Shown: in pieces, positions 52,744-62,398 of the stretch | How the letters are laid out: every line of letters starts with the position of its first letter | How positions within the stretch are numbered: position 1 is the first letter of the stretch | Origin: Oscillospiraceae bacterium | GTDB lineage: Bacteria; Bacillota; Clostridia; Oscillospirales; CAG-272 | Length of the DNA stretch: 63,467 bases | Reading direction: 5' to 3' | Assembly: GCA_015065385.1 (NCBI GenBank) | Contig: SVQK01000100.1 | Location: forward strand, 1 to 63,467 | Notes under the pieces: generated by a model | Databases searched by the model: none | Told to the model about the DNA's origin: nothing | Seen by the model: the letters and a program-made list of their open reading frames with translations, nothing else | Made by a program: the position numbers and the translations under genes

Positions 52744-54243
52744 TCACCCTTCCCCATACGCCTTGATGTTCTTCTCGAGCATCTTGTTGGCGACCTTCTC
52801 ATTCTTCTTGTAGTAGGAAGCGATATCCTCATTGTTGCTCGTGATGAGGTTGCTGAAGCAGAAGGACATGCCGAAATTGTCGTAGACATAAGCGAAATCG
52901 AAGACACGGGAGTTGTACACCAGCTCGAGCATCTCCCCGGACTGCTCGTCGCGCACGTTCTTCTTCGTCATCAAAACGTCGTAGTACACCGGCAGGCAGG
53001 AGAGATAGGATTCATAGGAGATCGCCTCAAGAAAGATCCCCTCGCGCTCCAGATCGCGGCAGGTCTTGGGAATCGCCATCAGCGTAGCGTGTCCGTCCAC
53101 ATAGTGTCCGTAGTTCTGCTGCTGCTCGTCCCATTTCGGATAGGGCAGCACGCCGAAGTCCGCCTCCATCTCCCGCAGATCCTCGATCACGCCCACCTGC
53201 GTGGTCATAAACAGCGCGTGATCCGCCCCGAAGATGCGCGGCACATCCTGGCTGACCCAGGAAGAGACCGTATAGGAGCAATCCGAGTGCGCCAGCTTGT
53301 ACGCCCACTCGAACACCGAGACCGTACGCTCGGACATCAGGTCGAGGTAGGGGATGTTGTCCTCATCCTTTGCGGTGACGTGCAGATCGGCGGCGAAGAG
53401 GAAATTGATCAGACCGCTCGTGCCTCCGATGAAGTAGCCGAACACGTCGTCCTCGCCCATCTTCCCGTCGCCGTTGGCGTCAACAGCCACGCTCTCGGCA
53501 AGGGTGCTGAACGCATCGTTCGTCCATGTGCCCTCGCGGATCATGCCGTAGAGGTCGCCCACGCCGAAGTCCTCCGCCAGCTTCTTGTTGAAAACCATGC
53601 AGTGCGTGTTGTCGGCGGAGCTGAAGCAGAAGTCGGACAGAGCCAGATAATTGTTGTCTCCGACGGAGAACGCCTTCTGCGCGGAGGGGTTCCAGTAGGG
53701 CTTCGAATAGTCGGTATATTCAAGGTCGCGGAAGTTCAGGAACACATGCTTGACGGCAGAGTTGGCGCCATAGATCATGTGGGTGGCGAGCATGTCGTAC
53801 TCGTCGCTGTCCGCCATCACCGAGGCCTCCACCAGATTGTTGGGGGTGGTCTCGCTCACGGTTTCGTTCTCGGTGAAAATCGTAATCTTGATGCCAAGTT
53901 GGTCTTCGATCTTCGCGTTACGGGCAAAAACCGCGTCGTGCAGCGCTTCCCCGGTCTGCTCCTCGGCAATGAGATCGCGGGTGTGCACGGGATAGGAATG
54001 CATGCTGTCATCCCGAGACATGATGCGGAACGTGTAACCGTCGTAATTCCGCTCCGGCAGCTCAGGCGCGTACATCTCCCGGCCATCGGTGGTTTCCTCG
54101 GTTTCTTCCGTCTGTTCGACAGGGATCCCTCCCGACACGGCAGACGGCGTGGTTTCTTCCTCCGCATTGGTCTTGCTCTCAGAGCAGGAGGCGAGCAGCA
54201 GAAGCAGCGCCGCTAACATCAGGCAAAGAGTACGTTTCTTCAT
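52744..54243 (-). CDS. solute-binding lipoprotein of an ABC sugar transporter type
   Basis: The 499-residue product has a lipobox (LLLASC, C20), an acidic spacer and a type 1 solute-binding protein body with MYAPELPERNYDGYTFRI, PNNLVEASVMADSDEYDM and a C-terminal ASYYKKNEKVANKMLEKN block. A calcium-loop-like DANGDGKMGEDD occurs near 270. It should capture a sugar outside the membrane for a transporter. GGAGGAG precedes the ATG; a promoter is at 54296-54324. No permease or ATPase lies beside it, so it is an orphan binder here. Confidence 0.8.
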   Translation of the reverse strand: MKKRTLCLMLAALLLLLASCSESKTNAEEETTPSAVSGGIPVEQTEETEETTDGREMYAPELPERNYDGYTFRIMSRDDSMHSYPVHTRDLIAEEQTGEALHDAVFARNAKIEDQLGIKITIFTENETVSETTPNNLVEASVMADSDEYDMLATHMIYGANSAVKHVFLNFRDLEYTDYSKPYWNPSAQKAFSVGDNNYLALSDFCFSSADNTHCMVFNKKLAEDFGVGDLYGMIREGTWTNDAFSTLAESVAVDANGDGKMGEDDVFGYFIGGTSGLINFLFAADLHVTAKDEDNIPYLDLMSERTVSVFEWAYKLAHSDCSYTVSSWVSQDVPRIFGADHALFMTTQVGVIEDLREMEADFGVLPYPKWDEQQQNYGHYVDGHATLMAIPKTCRDLEREGIFLEAISYESYLSCLPVYYDVLMTKKNVRDEQSGEMLELVYNSRVFDFAYVYDNFGMSFCFSNLITSNNEDIASYYKKNEKVANKMLEKNIKAYGEG

Positions 54244-54295
54244 AAAGACTCCTCCGTTTTCCTGCGGATTTGAGTTCCGCGATATTTATGGTATT

Positions 54296-54324
54296 ATTTT
54301 ACAATATGGTTGTGGAAAAGTCAA
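54296..54324 (-). promoter_or_regulatory. promoter for the solute-binding gene at 52744
   Basis: Minus strand TTGACT, 17-bp spacer, TAAAAT, about 53 bp upstream of the start. Confidence 0.7.
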
Positions 54325-54460
54325 GATTTTTCGGTAAATTTGAAGAAAAACAAGAGCCCCCCGTCCGTTGAGAAGAGATGCGCTTCCCTTCCCATGGGGC
54401 GGGGATCAACCTTTGGTATGAAAAATCTGCGCGGGGGAAACCTGTGCGAACGATTCCGTC

Positions 54461-55975
54461 TCAGCCGTCCTTCTCCTCGATCCTGTCAAGATTCTTATAG
54501 AACAGTTCGATGTCCTTGACCGAGGGCTTTTCCAGCTTCTTATACAGCGAGCTGAAATCGGAGGACTTCCGATTCACCGCGAGCCGCGGCAGAGAGTAGA
54601 AGAGATCGTTCACGCCGGTGTCGAATCCGAAATAGTTCCCGCCGACCTCATAGGCGATCGTGTCGAAAATGATGTCGAGCATCCGGGCGGAATCCTCGTC
54701 GCGGGCGAGCTTTCCGGCGAGGACAAGATCGTAAAACGCGGGAATCACTTCGTTGCCGCTCTCCCATGCCAGAAGTTCCATCGCCGCGCCGATCAGCGCC
54801 GGATCCGAAATGATGCGGGGAACGGCGAGAAGTCCTCCCCAGTCGAGGTTGATGTAGTCCTTCTGCTGCTCGTCAAATTTCGGATAGGTCAGGATCCCGA
54901 AGTCCACCTCGCAGTCCCGGAGCGTTTCCACCTTGTCGAGGAACAGGATCTGGAACAGCACTCTGCCGGTTTCCAGACGCAGGATCACGTCTTCGTCGTT
55001 GGAGGGCGGCGCATAGATGACGTTTTCAGTCGCAAGACCGGCGAAGAGTTCGAAGATGGACTGCGTCTTCTCCGTGTTGAAATCCAGCCGGACTCTTCCC
55101 TCGTCGGTGCGCGAGGTGATGAACTGCCCCGCTCCGGTCATGAAATTGATGTAGCAGCTGCTCCCCCAACCGTCGGCCGCGAGCCCGTACTGGTCGTTTA
55201 TGTCCATGACGCCGTCCCCGTTGTAATCCATCGTCACGGCGCGGGCCAGATCCCCCATGCTGTCGAGGGTCCACCGGCCTTCGTACACAAGGTCATAGGG
55301 GTTGTCCAGCTGATTGTCCCGGATCAGTTCCTTGTTGAACAGGATAACGGCGGGACAGGGGAGCATCATGTCGTTCACGGCAAAATAGGTGTTCTTCCCC
55401 AGCCGCAAGGCGTCCATCTGCGTCCGGTTCCACCAGTCCGCCTTCATGTCGATGTACGGCAGAAGGTCAAGGTTGTACAGATATCCTTGCGAAACGAGGG
55501 AGGCGTTTCCCTGAATGCAGTGGTTGAACACAAGATCATAGGTGGTGTCTCCTGAAAGCACGTTTGCCTTCGCGGTGGAGACGACCGCGCCGAGATCCGC
55601 TTCGAACGTGTTGATTATGACGATGTTCAGCGCATCCTCCGTCTTGATCCGGCGGGAGTACACCGCGTCGTTCATGGCGTTCCCGTTCGCTTCGTCCGCG
55701 AAAAAGTAGTATTTGTAGCCCTGCCAGTTGGGCGCGATGGAATGAAGCTCGTCGCCGCCGAAGTCGATCGCGTCCAGATCCAGAGCGTGACGCGGGCGGG
55801 TCTCCTCCGATTCCTCTGTCTCCGGGGCAGAACTGTCTTCGGACGGATCTGCCGTCACGGGTTCGTTCTGTATTTCCTCCGAAGACGGCTCTTTTTCCCC
55901 GGCGCAGGAGACAAGCGCGCTCCCGGTCATGAGCAGGGCCGTGAGGAGGGACAGAATGCGGATGTACTTCTTCAT
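54461..55975 (-). CDS. solute-binding lipoprotein, paralog of the gene at 52744
   Basis: The 504-residue product has a lipobox (SALVSC, C24), an acidic spacer rich in Glu, Ser and Thr, and a solute-binding body similar in order to the paralog: NAMNDAVYSRRIKTEDAL, DLVFNHCIQGNAS, WTLDSMGDLARAVTMDYNGD and a helical SLYKKLEKPSVKDIELFYKN end. The DYNGDGVMDINDQ loop is again calcium-site-like. It begins 57 bp after the large glycosidase gene with AAAGGAG before the ATG, so it is probably co-expressed with it. No permease gene is visible. Confidence 0.8.
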   Translation of the reverse strand: MKKYIRILSLLTALLMTGSALVSCAGEKEPSSEEIQNEPVTADPSEDSSAPETEESEETRPRHALDLDAIDFGGDELHSIAPNWQGYKYYFFADEANGNAMNDAVYSRRIKTEDALNIVIINTFEADLGAVVSTAKANVLSGDTTYDLVFNHCIQGNASLVSQGYLYNLDLLPYIDMKADWWNRTQMDALRLGKNTYFAVNDMMLPCPAVILFNKELIRDNQLDNPYDLVYEGRWTLDSMGDLARAVTMDYNGDGVMDINDQYGLAADGWGSSCYINFMTGAGQFITSRTDEGRVRLDFNTEKTQSIFELFAGLATENVIYAPPSNDEDVILRLETGRVLFQILFLDKVETLRDCEVDFGILTYPKFDEQQKDYINLDWGGLLAVPRIISDPALIGAAMELLAWESGNEVIPAFYDLVLAGKLARDEDSARMLDIIFDTIAYEVGGNYFGFDTGVNDLFYSLPRLAVNRKSSDFSSLYKKLEKPSVKDIELFYKNLDRIEEKDG

Positions 55976-56032
55976 GTTTTTCACTCCTTTGCTTTCAGAT
56001 ATCGGATCGGGAAAGATCAAACAGGCCAGACC

Positions 56033-59000
56033 TTATTTCAGCACCGTGACGCCCATCAGCGCGAAGATCACATCGTTTGCGATAACGCGCATTTCGATCT
56101 CTCGGACCGGGACGCCATCTTTGAGCCGGAAGCGGAGGATGTGCGCCTCGAGATCCGTCTCCACGGGTTTTGTGAGATCCTGACCGGCGGAGGACAGCGC
56201 GCCCCGTCCCCTTCCGATGTTCTCAAAACCGTTCGACGGGGTGTCATGATACCGCCCGAACTTGGTGAACCACATATCCCCGATCCCGTCGGGATTGCAC
56301 AGGGGATGCGTCTCTTCCGTGCCGTCCTCGTACCGGACGGTGATCCGGAGATTTTCCACATGGGACTGCATCGGAAGCGTGATTCCTGTAATGAGAAGGT
56401 AAACCGCGCGGCCGCATTCTCCCACGGGGACGGTGATCCGGTCGGGATGGGACGGGGAGACCAGAGTCGCCGCCGCCATGCAGGCTCCTTCTCTCTTTGA
56501 GCGGAACGGGATCCCCTCGCCCGTCACGGCGATTCCGTCGTCATTCACAAGACTGCGCCACCGGTCGGGTGTCTGTCCGTAGAGCGGATGACCTCGGTTA
56601 AAATCACCGACGACGTGCCAGGTATAATAGCCGAAATTGAACTGGCTGTACTCCTCAGGCGGGCGTTCTGCCGCGGAAATGATCCCGTCGGCGGCATTCT
56701 TCGGAGAGTCGTAGTTGAAGAGGGCGTCCATGTCCACCGTCTTCCACGCATACGGCGCGGAAAACTCCTCCCGGAAGGAGCGGAACACCTCGGGAGCCTT
56801 CTTCTTCCCGATCCGGAGCTTGACGGGACGGATGTACGCGGCTCCTCCGGCTTTCATGCGCAGGAAGAATACGCCGCTGCCCTCGCTTCCCGTGACAGCA
56901 GCGATCACCCTTCCTCCTTCCAACCGCACGTCGGACAAAAGACCTTGAGGATCCTCGAGAGAGACGACTGTCTCTCCCGCCCAGCCGAGATCCAGCACTT
57001 CCCCCGCCGAAACCTCGCGCCGCGGGTCTGCGGGAGACAGGTTCAGATTCCGGTATTCGATGCAGAGCTCCCCCGATGACGTGCTGCCGCAATCGAGCGA
57101 AACACTGACAGCGGAGAAACCGGGCGTCACGGAATAAGGGATTTCACGCCCGCCGAGCATCACGCGGAGAACTTCGGAGACGGGCAGACACAGGTTCGTC
57201 CGGAGCGAGATTCCGGGCTTTTTCAGGTCGTATTTCAGCCGGAGGTCAGTTTCGGTTTTCCTGTATTCGTAGTCGATCAGCGCGGAGTGCACGGCAATTT
57301 CCGGCAGCTCGTCCGGCAGACAGGGAGCGAGGGTGATTATGTTCCTCTGGAGCTGCGGGTGAATGCCGAGGATCCCCTCGAATACCTCCCGCCCGAACAT
57401 ACCGATCGTGTCGCCGAAGAGCGGATTCATCCGACCCGTTCCGTTTACCGAAAGATGGCAGGGGAGGTTCAGTGCCGTATGCGTATGAAGATGAGGAACC
57501 CCGCGGACTCTGTTCGTATCATAGTCAAAGTTGGGAATGCCCGGCTCCCGCCCGCCGTAGAGCGACATATAGACAAACTTGAAAATCTCATAAGCAGGCC
57601 CGGCAAGCCCGATCTGTTGATACGCCAGCGCGAGGTTCAGCTCCTCCCCGCCGTTCAGCTCATAGATCGAATGGCTGTACAGATCGCCGCCGTTCGGATG
57701 CCAGTTTGAACTGCGGCACATCCTGCCTCCGTTGTCCGTCTTCACCCAGTCGAGGTTGTCCTCCGCCCAGTCGAGCATCTGGTAGGTCTGAAGCGGGTCC
57801 GCAATGCCGAGTTCGGTGGGATGGTAGAGGTCCGCAAGCTCCGGCTCGTCGTGTATCAGGCCGTTTCCTTTCAGATCCCGCGCGTAGGCGAACACGCCCT
57901 TCCGCTTCTGCCAGAGGATCCGGTTGAGATCCCGCTTCACCGTTTCGGCCTGCTCCGTCCAGTGCGCCTTCCGATCCGGATCGTCCGACAGCTCCGCGGC
58001 GAGGGTCATCATATTGTAAAGGTATGCCGAGCCTTGCGTACACTGCCCCATGATCGTCCAGTGGTGGTCGCTGATCCATGTATTGAGGCAGTTTTCAAGG
58101 AGCATCTCCTCTCCGGGTTTCAGCCGCCTTAAATCCCGTTCGACGGCCCCTTCCACAATGGGCAGCAGGTCCGCGGCGAAGGCTTTGTCTCCGGTGTATT
58201 CCCAATAACGCCGCGCCTGATGGAGGAAGGTCTGGTGCATATTGTAAGATGTGATCCCATCCGGGCGCGCTCCCTCGATCGTACCGTTGAAGCCGCCCCG
58301 GTCCGGACCCTCGGTGATCCTTGTAAAGGTAAAGTGATTCCGGAAATGCTCTGCGGCCTCGCGGAACATCCCGTAGGCCAGCGGTCCGTAGGCGACACGC
58401 CAGCCCTGATACCCCTCCCGCCACGACACGTTGCCGTGCAGGAAGACATTGTCGCCGAACACGCCGTCCGTGGGAAACGCCCCCGCCGCCACCGCTCCGT
58501 CAAACGCTGGATCACCAGTTTTGACCGTCAGCCGTTCCGCAATGGCCCGGTTGCTCCCCCACATGGAGGAGAATAACGCATTGAGCGGCACTTCCCGGAT
58601 CGCGTTTCCGATCCCGACAGCCGCATAGCAGACGCACCCGGTCGGGAGTTTTGCGCAGGCGATGGCGTCGGGGACCTCTCTCCCGGAGCCGGATACCATC
58701 TGCCCCGGCCGGAAGAAGCGCAGGGCGTCCGGGGGAGCGGCGGTGAAGCTGTTCCCGTCCGCGCGCAGAATGATCGGAACGTCCTTTGCGAACCACCCGT
58801 CGTTGGAGGTAAAGCGTTTCAGTCCGAACGGATTCGGCGCGTCCTCCGCTTCCTCCACTACACGGATCGACGCATGGGATCCGGTGAGCGAAACGACATT
58901 GCCCCGGACCATATCGCGGGAAAACTCCAGCCGGTAAGGACTGTGCGTCTGCCAGCCGAGAACTCCGCCGTGGAGCCAGTACAGCTTCGTGTCCCCGTCA

Positions 59001-59446
59001 AGACGGGTATTTGTGGTATCTACTTGGATCAAAAGCCCGCACGCGCCGCGGCCCGAGACAAAGGTCACGCGGACAGGATCGGGGGAGATGCGGTCGTCCT
59101 GCGCCGTATAGCGCACTTCCCCGTTCTCGTATTCCGCGGTGACATGCTGAAATTCGTCCAGAAATACGGGAACCTCGCCTCTTGTAAACGCGAGCCGTCC
59201 GTATCCGCCCATGCCGCCCACATTGTCAAAGTGGATCTCGTACCGCGGCGACAGCTTTGCGAGGACAAACGGACGGAAGGGGATTTTCTCCCGTTTTTTC
59301 AGCTTTTCCGGATCGAAGAGCAGTTCCCGGCGGTTGTCGGGATACAGGACACACGGAGTTGACCTTTCCGGATCAAAGGGTTCGTCGGATTCGTACCGGA
59401 TTCCCCGTCCTGTTGGCTGGTAGGTATATACAGATTCGTTTTTCAT
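56033..59446 (-). CDS. large six-hairpin glycosidase-like protein (DUF4450-like)
   Basis: The ~1137-residue product resembles the DUF4450 group, whose members have an (alpha/alpha)6 barrel. An N-terminal beta-rich part (about 1-330) is followed by a helical barrel (about 360-700: HGNVSWREGYQGWRVAYGPL, NMHQTFLHQARRYWEYTG, CLNTWISDHHWTIMGQCTQG, NWHPNGGDLYSHSIYELNGG) and beta domains at the end. It probably hydrolyses a glycan. No signal peptide is present. The start is uncertain: ATG 59446 was taken, with ATG 59458 four codons earlier; both lack a clear ribosome site. Its promoter is about 180 bp upstream. Confidence 0.7.
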   Translation of the reverse strand: MKNESVYTYQPTGRGIRYESDEPFDPERSTPCVLYPDNRRELLFDPEKLKKREKIPFRPFVLAKLSPRYEIHFDNVGGMGGYGRLAFTRGEVPVFLDEFQHVTAEYENGEVRYTAQDDRISPDPVRVTFVSGRGACGLLIQVDTTNTRLDGDTKLYWLHGGVLGWQTHSPYRLEFSRDMVRGNVVSLTGSHASIRVVEEAEDAPNPFGLKRFTSNDGWFAKDVPIILRADGNSFTAAPPDALRFFRPGQMVSGSGREVPDAIACAKLPTGCVCYAAVGIGNAIREVPLNALFSSMWGSNRAIAERLTVKTGDPAFDGAVAAGAFPTDGVFGDNVFLHGNVSWREGYQGWRVAYGPLAYGMFREAAEHFRNHFTFTRITEGPDRGGFNGTIEGARPDGITSYNMHQTFLHQARRYWEYTGDKAFAADLLPIVEGAVERDLRRLKPGEEMLLENCLNTWISDHHWTIMGQCTQGSAYLYNMMTLAAELSDDPDRKAHWTEQAETVKRDLNRILWQKRKGVFAYARDLKGNGLIHDEPELADLYHPTELGIADPLQTYQMLDWAEDNLDWVKTDNGGRMCRSSNWHPNGGDLYSHSIYELNGGEELNLALAYQQIGLAGPAYEIFKFVYMSLYGGREPGIPNFDYDTNRVRGVPHLHTHTALNLPCHLSVNGTGRMNPLFGDTIGMFGREVFEGILGIHPQLQRNIITLAPCLPDELPEIAVHSALIDYEYRKTETDLRLKYDLKKPGISLRTNLCLPVSEVLRVMLGGREIPYSVTPGFSAVSVSLDCGSTSSGELCIEYRNLNLSPADPRREVSAGEVLDLGWAGETVVSLEDPQGLLSDVRLEGGRVIAAVTGSEGSGVFFLRMKAGGAAYIRPVKLRIGKKKAPEVFRSFREEFSAPYAWKTVDMDALFNYDSPKNAADGIISAAERPPEEYSQFNFGYYTWHVVGDFNRGHPLYGQTPDRWRSLVNDDGIAVTGEGIPFRSKREGACMAAATLVSPSHPDRITVPVGECGRAVYLLITGITLPMQSHVENLRITVRYEDGTEETHPLCNPDGIGDMWFTKFGRYHDTPSNGFENIGRGRGALSSAGQDLTKPVETDLEAHILRFRLKDGVPVREIEMRVIANDVIFALMGVTVLK

Positions 59447-59627
59447 TGATCGTCCCATGCTTTCATCAATACGGCAAGAATTCTCGCTTCGGGTATCGGT
59501 TTGTAGCAGTCCCGATTTCTGCGAGTGAGTTGAGCTGAAGCCCGGCTTTGCTGTCGTCCCTTCCGGAACCGTACAGGCGGTTCTCACGCATACCGCTCTT
59601 TTATTGTGCGAAATGGCTTTTCCTTCG
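59447..59627 (-). other. long untranslated leader upstream of the six-hairpin glycosidase
   Basis: Between the promoter at 59634-59662 and the start codon lie about 180 bases without a convincing gene. The frame of the glycosidase stays open through it, but the encoded residues do not look like protein. I saw no known riboswitch motif. Confidence 0.45.
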
Positions 59628-59633
59628 GCATTC

Positions 59634-59662
59634 ATTTTATCATATCCCTGCCTCGAGTGCAA
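59634..59662 (-). promoter_or_regulatory. promoter for the six-hairpin glycosidase and solute-binding unit
   Basis: Minus strand TTGCAC, 17-bp spacer, TAAAAT. Confidence 0.65.
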
Positions 59663-59683
59663 TCCTTTTTCGCTTCCGGTCGG

Positions 59684-59709
59684 AAAAAAGCCGCTCCCGA
59701 AGGAACGAC
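59684..59709 (-). terminator. strong terminator after the ABC-lipoprotein operon
   Basis: Minus strand GTCGTTCC, a TTCG tetraloop, GGAGCGGC and then six T. Confidence 0.9.
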
Positions 59710-59763
59710 TCTTTACGAGAGTATGTATTGCTGAGACAGCAGACTTAACGCGAAAACCTCCGC

Positions 59764-61005
59764 TCAATCCCCCGGCAGGATCGGGGCGCACTCACCCGTG
59801 AAAATGTCCGCCCGCACATAGAACCGCACCCTTCCGTACGAAGCCCGGTATTCGTACCTCGTCTCGTGCATGGCGTAGATCGCGTACCGATCCGCGTAAA
59901 CGCAGGCGACGGTCGGCAGAAAGTCTTTGTACTCTTCGGCCCAGTCCTCGGAGATCTGCCGGTCTTCTCCCGTACGGTAGTCGTGGAAGAACAGGACTTC
60001 TCTGTCGTCTTCGTCCAGATCCGATTCGACGGCGGCTCCGCCGTTCCAGCTGAGGATCCTCCGTCCTGTCTCGTAGACGTGCGGCTCGTCCTTTTCGCCG
60101 ACATACAACAGATATCTCAGGTACGCGTCCGGATCCGCGCGCGGCAGAACATAGCCGTCCATGTCCCCGCACAGCTCATGCCGGACGGGGATCTTCTCGG
60201 GATTACCGTTGTCAAGATCACACCGTATCCAGTAATCCGCGGCTTCTTCCCACAGAGGGGAATCGTTCAGACCCAAAAAGCCGTAATAATTCCAGATATA
60301 CCCGGCCCGCACAATGAGAAATCTGTATCCGAGATACTCCCCGAGATCGGCGGTCTTTCCTGTTCTGAGATTCAGCCGGTAAAGGCGATGGCGGACTTCG
60401 TTGTCCTCCGTCTGCACCCGGTCGTAGTAGTAGAGATCGTCTCCGTAAAGCACCATGTCCTCGATATCATATTTGTAAAGCGCTCTGCTTTCGGCTTTGA
60501 GGACGGCTTTTCTCTCGAGCGTGAGCGGGTCATACCGGATGATCCCGCGCCCGCCGTACGGGACGGTCTTCTTTGTGACGATCCAGCCGCCGTTTCCGTC
60601 GGATTCATACCAGTCAACCTCCGCGCTGTCCGCTCCCGAGAAGAGGAATTTCCCGTTCCAGTACAGGATCGGCCCGCGCAGAAGTATTTCCGGGCAAGAG
60701 GCGGAATCCGTGTCGTGGGTGCACAGCGGATCGTGGCAGAGCCGGACCGTCCGGGTCGAATACGGGTTGACGAGATAACGCGTTTCCGTGTCTCCGACGC
60801 TGAACGGAAGGATCAGATCGTCCCTCATCGGCTCGTAATTCTCCGGGACAAGCCCGTCCGCGTAGACCGGCTCGATCCCGGGCAGCAGCTCCTTTTCCGC
60901 GTGGGGCACGGGCGAATAATCCACATCCGGGAAATAGACGGTGTGTTTGCCGCACGAAGCAAAAAGAACGCAGAAAATGAATGCGCAGAGGATGGAACGT
61001 TTCAT
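59764..61005 (-). CDS. propeller-type lipoprotein with CxDPLCxHD motif (copy B)
   Basis: The 413-residue product has a lipobox (LFASC, C18) and short repeating beta patterns (LYRLNLRTGKTADLGEYLG, IIRYDPLTLERKAVLKAES) that suggest a propeller outside the membrane. Near the start is the motif CHDPLCTHD with C90, C95 and C104. The same motif occurs in the gene upstream, so the two are paralogs. AGGAGAAGG precedes the ATG. Third gene of the ABC unit; a strong terminator follows. Function unknown; it might sense or bind a ligand for the ABC ATPase. Confidence 0.65.
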   Translation of the reverse strand: MKRSILCAFIFCVLFASCGKHTVYFPDVDYSPVPHAEKELLPGIEPVYADGLVPENYEPMRDDLILPFSVGDTETRYLVNPYSTRTVRLCHDPLCTHDTDSASCPEILLRGPILYWNGKFLFSGADSAEVDWYESDGNGGWIVTKKTVPYGGRGIIRYDPLTLERKAVLKAESRALYKYDIEDMVLYGDDLYYYDRVQTEDNEVRHRLYRLNLRTGKTADLGEYLGYRFLIVRAGYIWNYYGFLGLNDSPLWEEAADYWIRCDLDNGNPEKIPVRHELCGDMDGYVLPRADPDAYLRYLLYVGEKDEPHVYETGRRILSWNGGAAVESDLDEDDREVLFFHDYRTGEDRQISEDWAEEYKDFLPTVACVYADRYAIYAMHETRYEYRASYGRVRFYVRADIFTGECAPILPGD

Positions 61006-61078
61006 GTCAGCCTTCTCCTTTCCCGCTTTCCTCCCCGAAGGCCCGGACGGTGTCCCCCGGCGTCGGAAAGGCGGTCTT

Positions 61079-62398
61079 TTATCGGACAAATTCGCTCACT
61101 GTGAACTCGCCCGTTTCCGCGTTCAGGATCAGGGTGTCTTCCGACAGAACCAACCTGCCGCTTTCGTCCTGCTCCATAAAGAAGAAGGCGAGCCAGTCGT
61201 TGGTTTCATCTTCGTAATAATCGAACAGGACCTTGTCCGGGACTCCCTGCCGGCCTGCAAAATAGTACTCCGTCGTTTCGCCCACAAGCGTCCGTTCGCT
61301 TCCGTCGAGGTTCATCCGCCATACGCGGCATCCGTTCAGGATTTCGGAACCGACGTCTCCGCCGTAGGAAAACGGGTCGGTCCTGATCTTCATCCCCTCC
61401 GGCACGGGTGAGACGCCCTCCATCGTGAAGATATAGCGGTCCGTTACAAGGAAATTGGAGCTTCCGATATTGTCCGCGATCGTCTCGGGCTCTTCTTCCC
61501 CGGAATCCGGTCTTGTTCTCCGGAGGGAGTATGAGACCGTTCCGCCGTTTTCCCCGCGCCTGTCTCCCGGATCCTCCAGTTCGACCTTAATACCGGCCGT
61601 ATAGCCGTATCCCTCGGAATAGACGCTTGCGAAAGTCCTGACGCCCGTTCTGACTTCCGTCCAGTTACGTCCGTCGAGATCGGAGCGCAAAATCGACGCC
61701 GTTCTGTCCTCTGCGTATTTTGTCCAGTAAATCGTGTCCCCCTCGAACATCAGGAGGTTCGGGTAATCGCTGTTGTCGATATATCCTCCCTCTGTCCGAT
61801 ACGTTTCGGGAAGAGACAGGTCTTCGACGGCTCCGCTTTTTCCGTCCGCCCGGTGCAGACTGTATGTACAGACGAGCCCGTCTCCTTCATTGCTCCATTC
61901 GGCGGTATAATAGTACAGCGTTTCGCCGCGGACGCCGAGAAAAACGAGATTGTCCGCATACTCCCGGAGAACCCGCGTTTTTCCGTCGGCGACTGCGCAG
62001 ACACAGAGCTTTTCCGTTCCGCGGAATCCGTTCTCATAACGGGACAGAGAGCCGCGGCGGTAAAACAGGATCTCTCCCCCCGCGGCGCAGCCATAGCAGT
62101 CAAAAAACGGACATTCCTCCGTGTCGTGCATACACAGCGGATCCGTGCAGACCGGGGTGGTCTTCGCGGAAACAAGATTCACTTTGTAGGGGAGCCCGGG
62201 CTGATTCCAGTTCAGCTTTCCGTTCTCCATCCGAAAGGCATAGATATTGGCAGCAGGCTGGTTTTCCGTTTCGGAAGCTCCCGCGCCGTCCTGCGGATGG
62301 GTTTGCCCGGAGCCGCAGGAAACCGCGCCGAGGAGAATCAGGCTCCCTGCCAAGATGCCGCAGACAGCGTTTTTCACGGCTGCTTTTCTGTTCGTCAT
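61079..62398 (-). CDS. propeller-type lipoprotein with CxDPLCxHD motif (copy A)
   Basis: The 439-residue product has a lipobox (LLGAVSC, C28) and repeating beta patterns (TYSLHRADGKSGAVEDL, CRVWRMNLDGSERTLVGE). The motif CTDPLCMHD with C84, C89 and C96 matches the paralog downstream. The ATG overlaps the ABC ATPase stop by four bases (ATGA), so translation is coupled, and GGAGGTG is upstream. The paralog starts 73 bp further on. Neither copy shows an enzymatic domain I recognise. Confidence 0.65.
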   Translation of the reverse strand: MTNRKAAVKNAVCGILAGSLILLGAVSCGSGQTHPQDGAGASETENQPAANIYAFRMENGKLNWNQPGLPYKVNLVSAKTTPVCTDPLCMHDTEECPFFDCYGCAAGGEILFYRRGSLSRYENGFRGTEKLCVCAVADGKTRVLREYADNLVFLGVRGETLYYYTAEWSNEGDGLVCTYSLHRADGKSGAVEDLSLPETYRTEGGYIDNSDYPNLLMFEGDTIYWTKYAEDRTASILRSDLDGRNWTEVRTGVRTFASVYSEGYGYTAGIKVELEDPGDRRGENGGTVSYSLRRTRPDSGEEEPETIADNIGSSNFLVTDRYIFTMEGVSPVPEGMKIRTDPFSYGGDVGSEILNGCRVWRMNLDGSERTLVGETTEYYFAGRQGVPDKVLFDYYEDETNDWLAFFFMEQDESGRLVLSEDTLILNAETGEFTVSEFVR

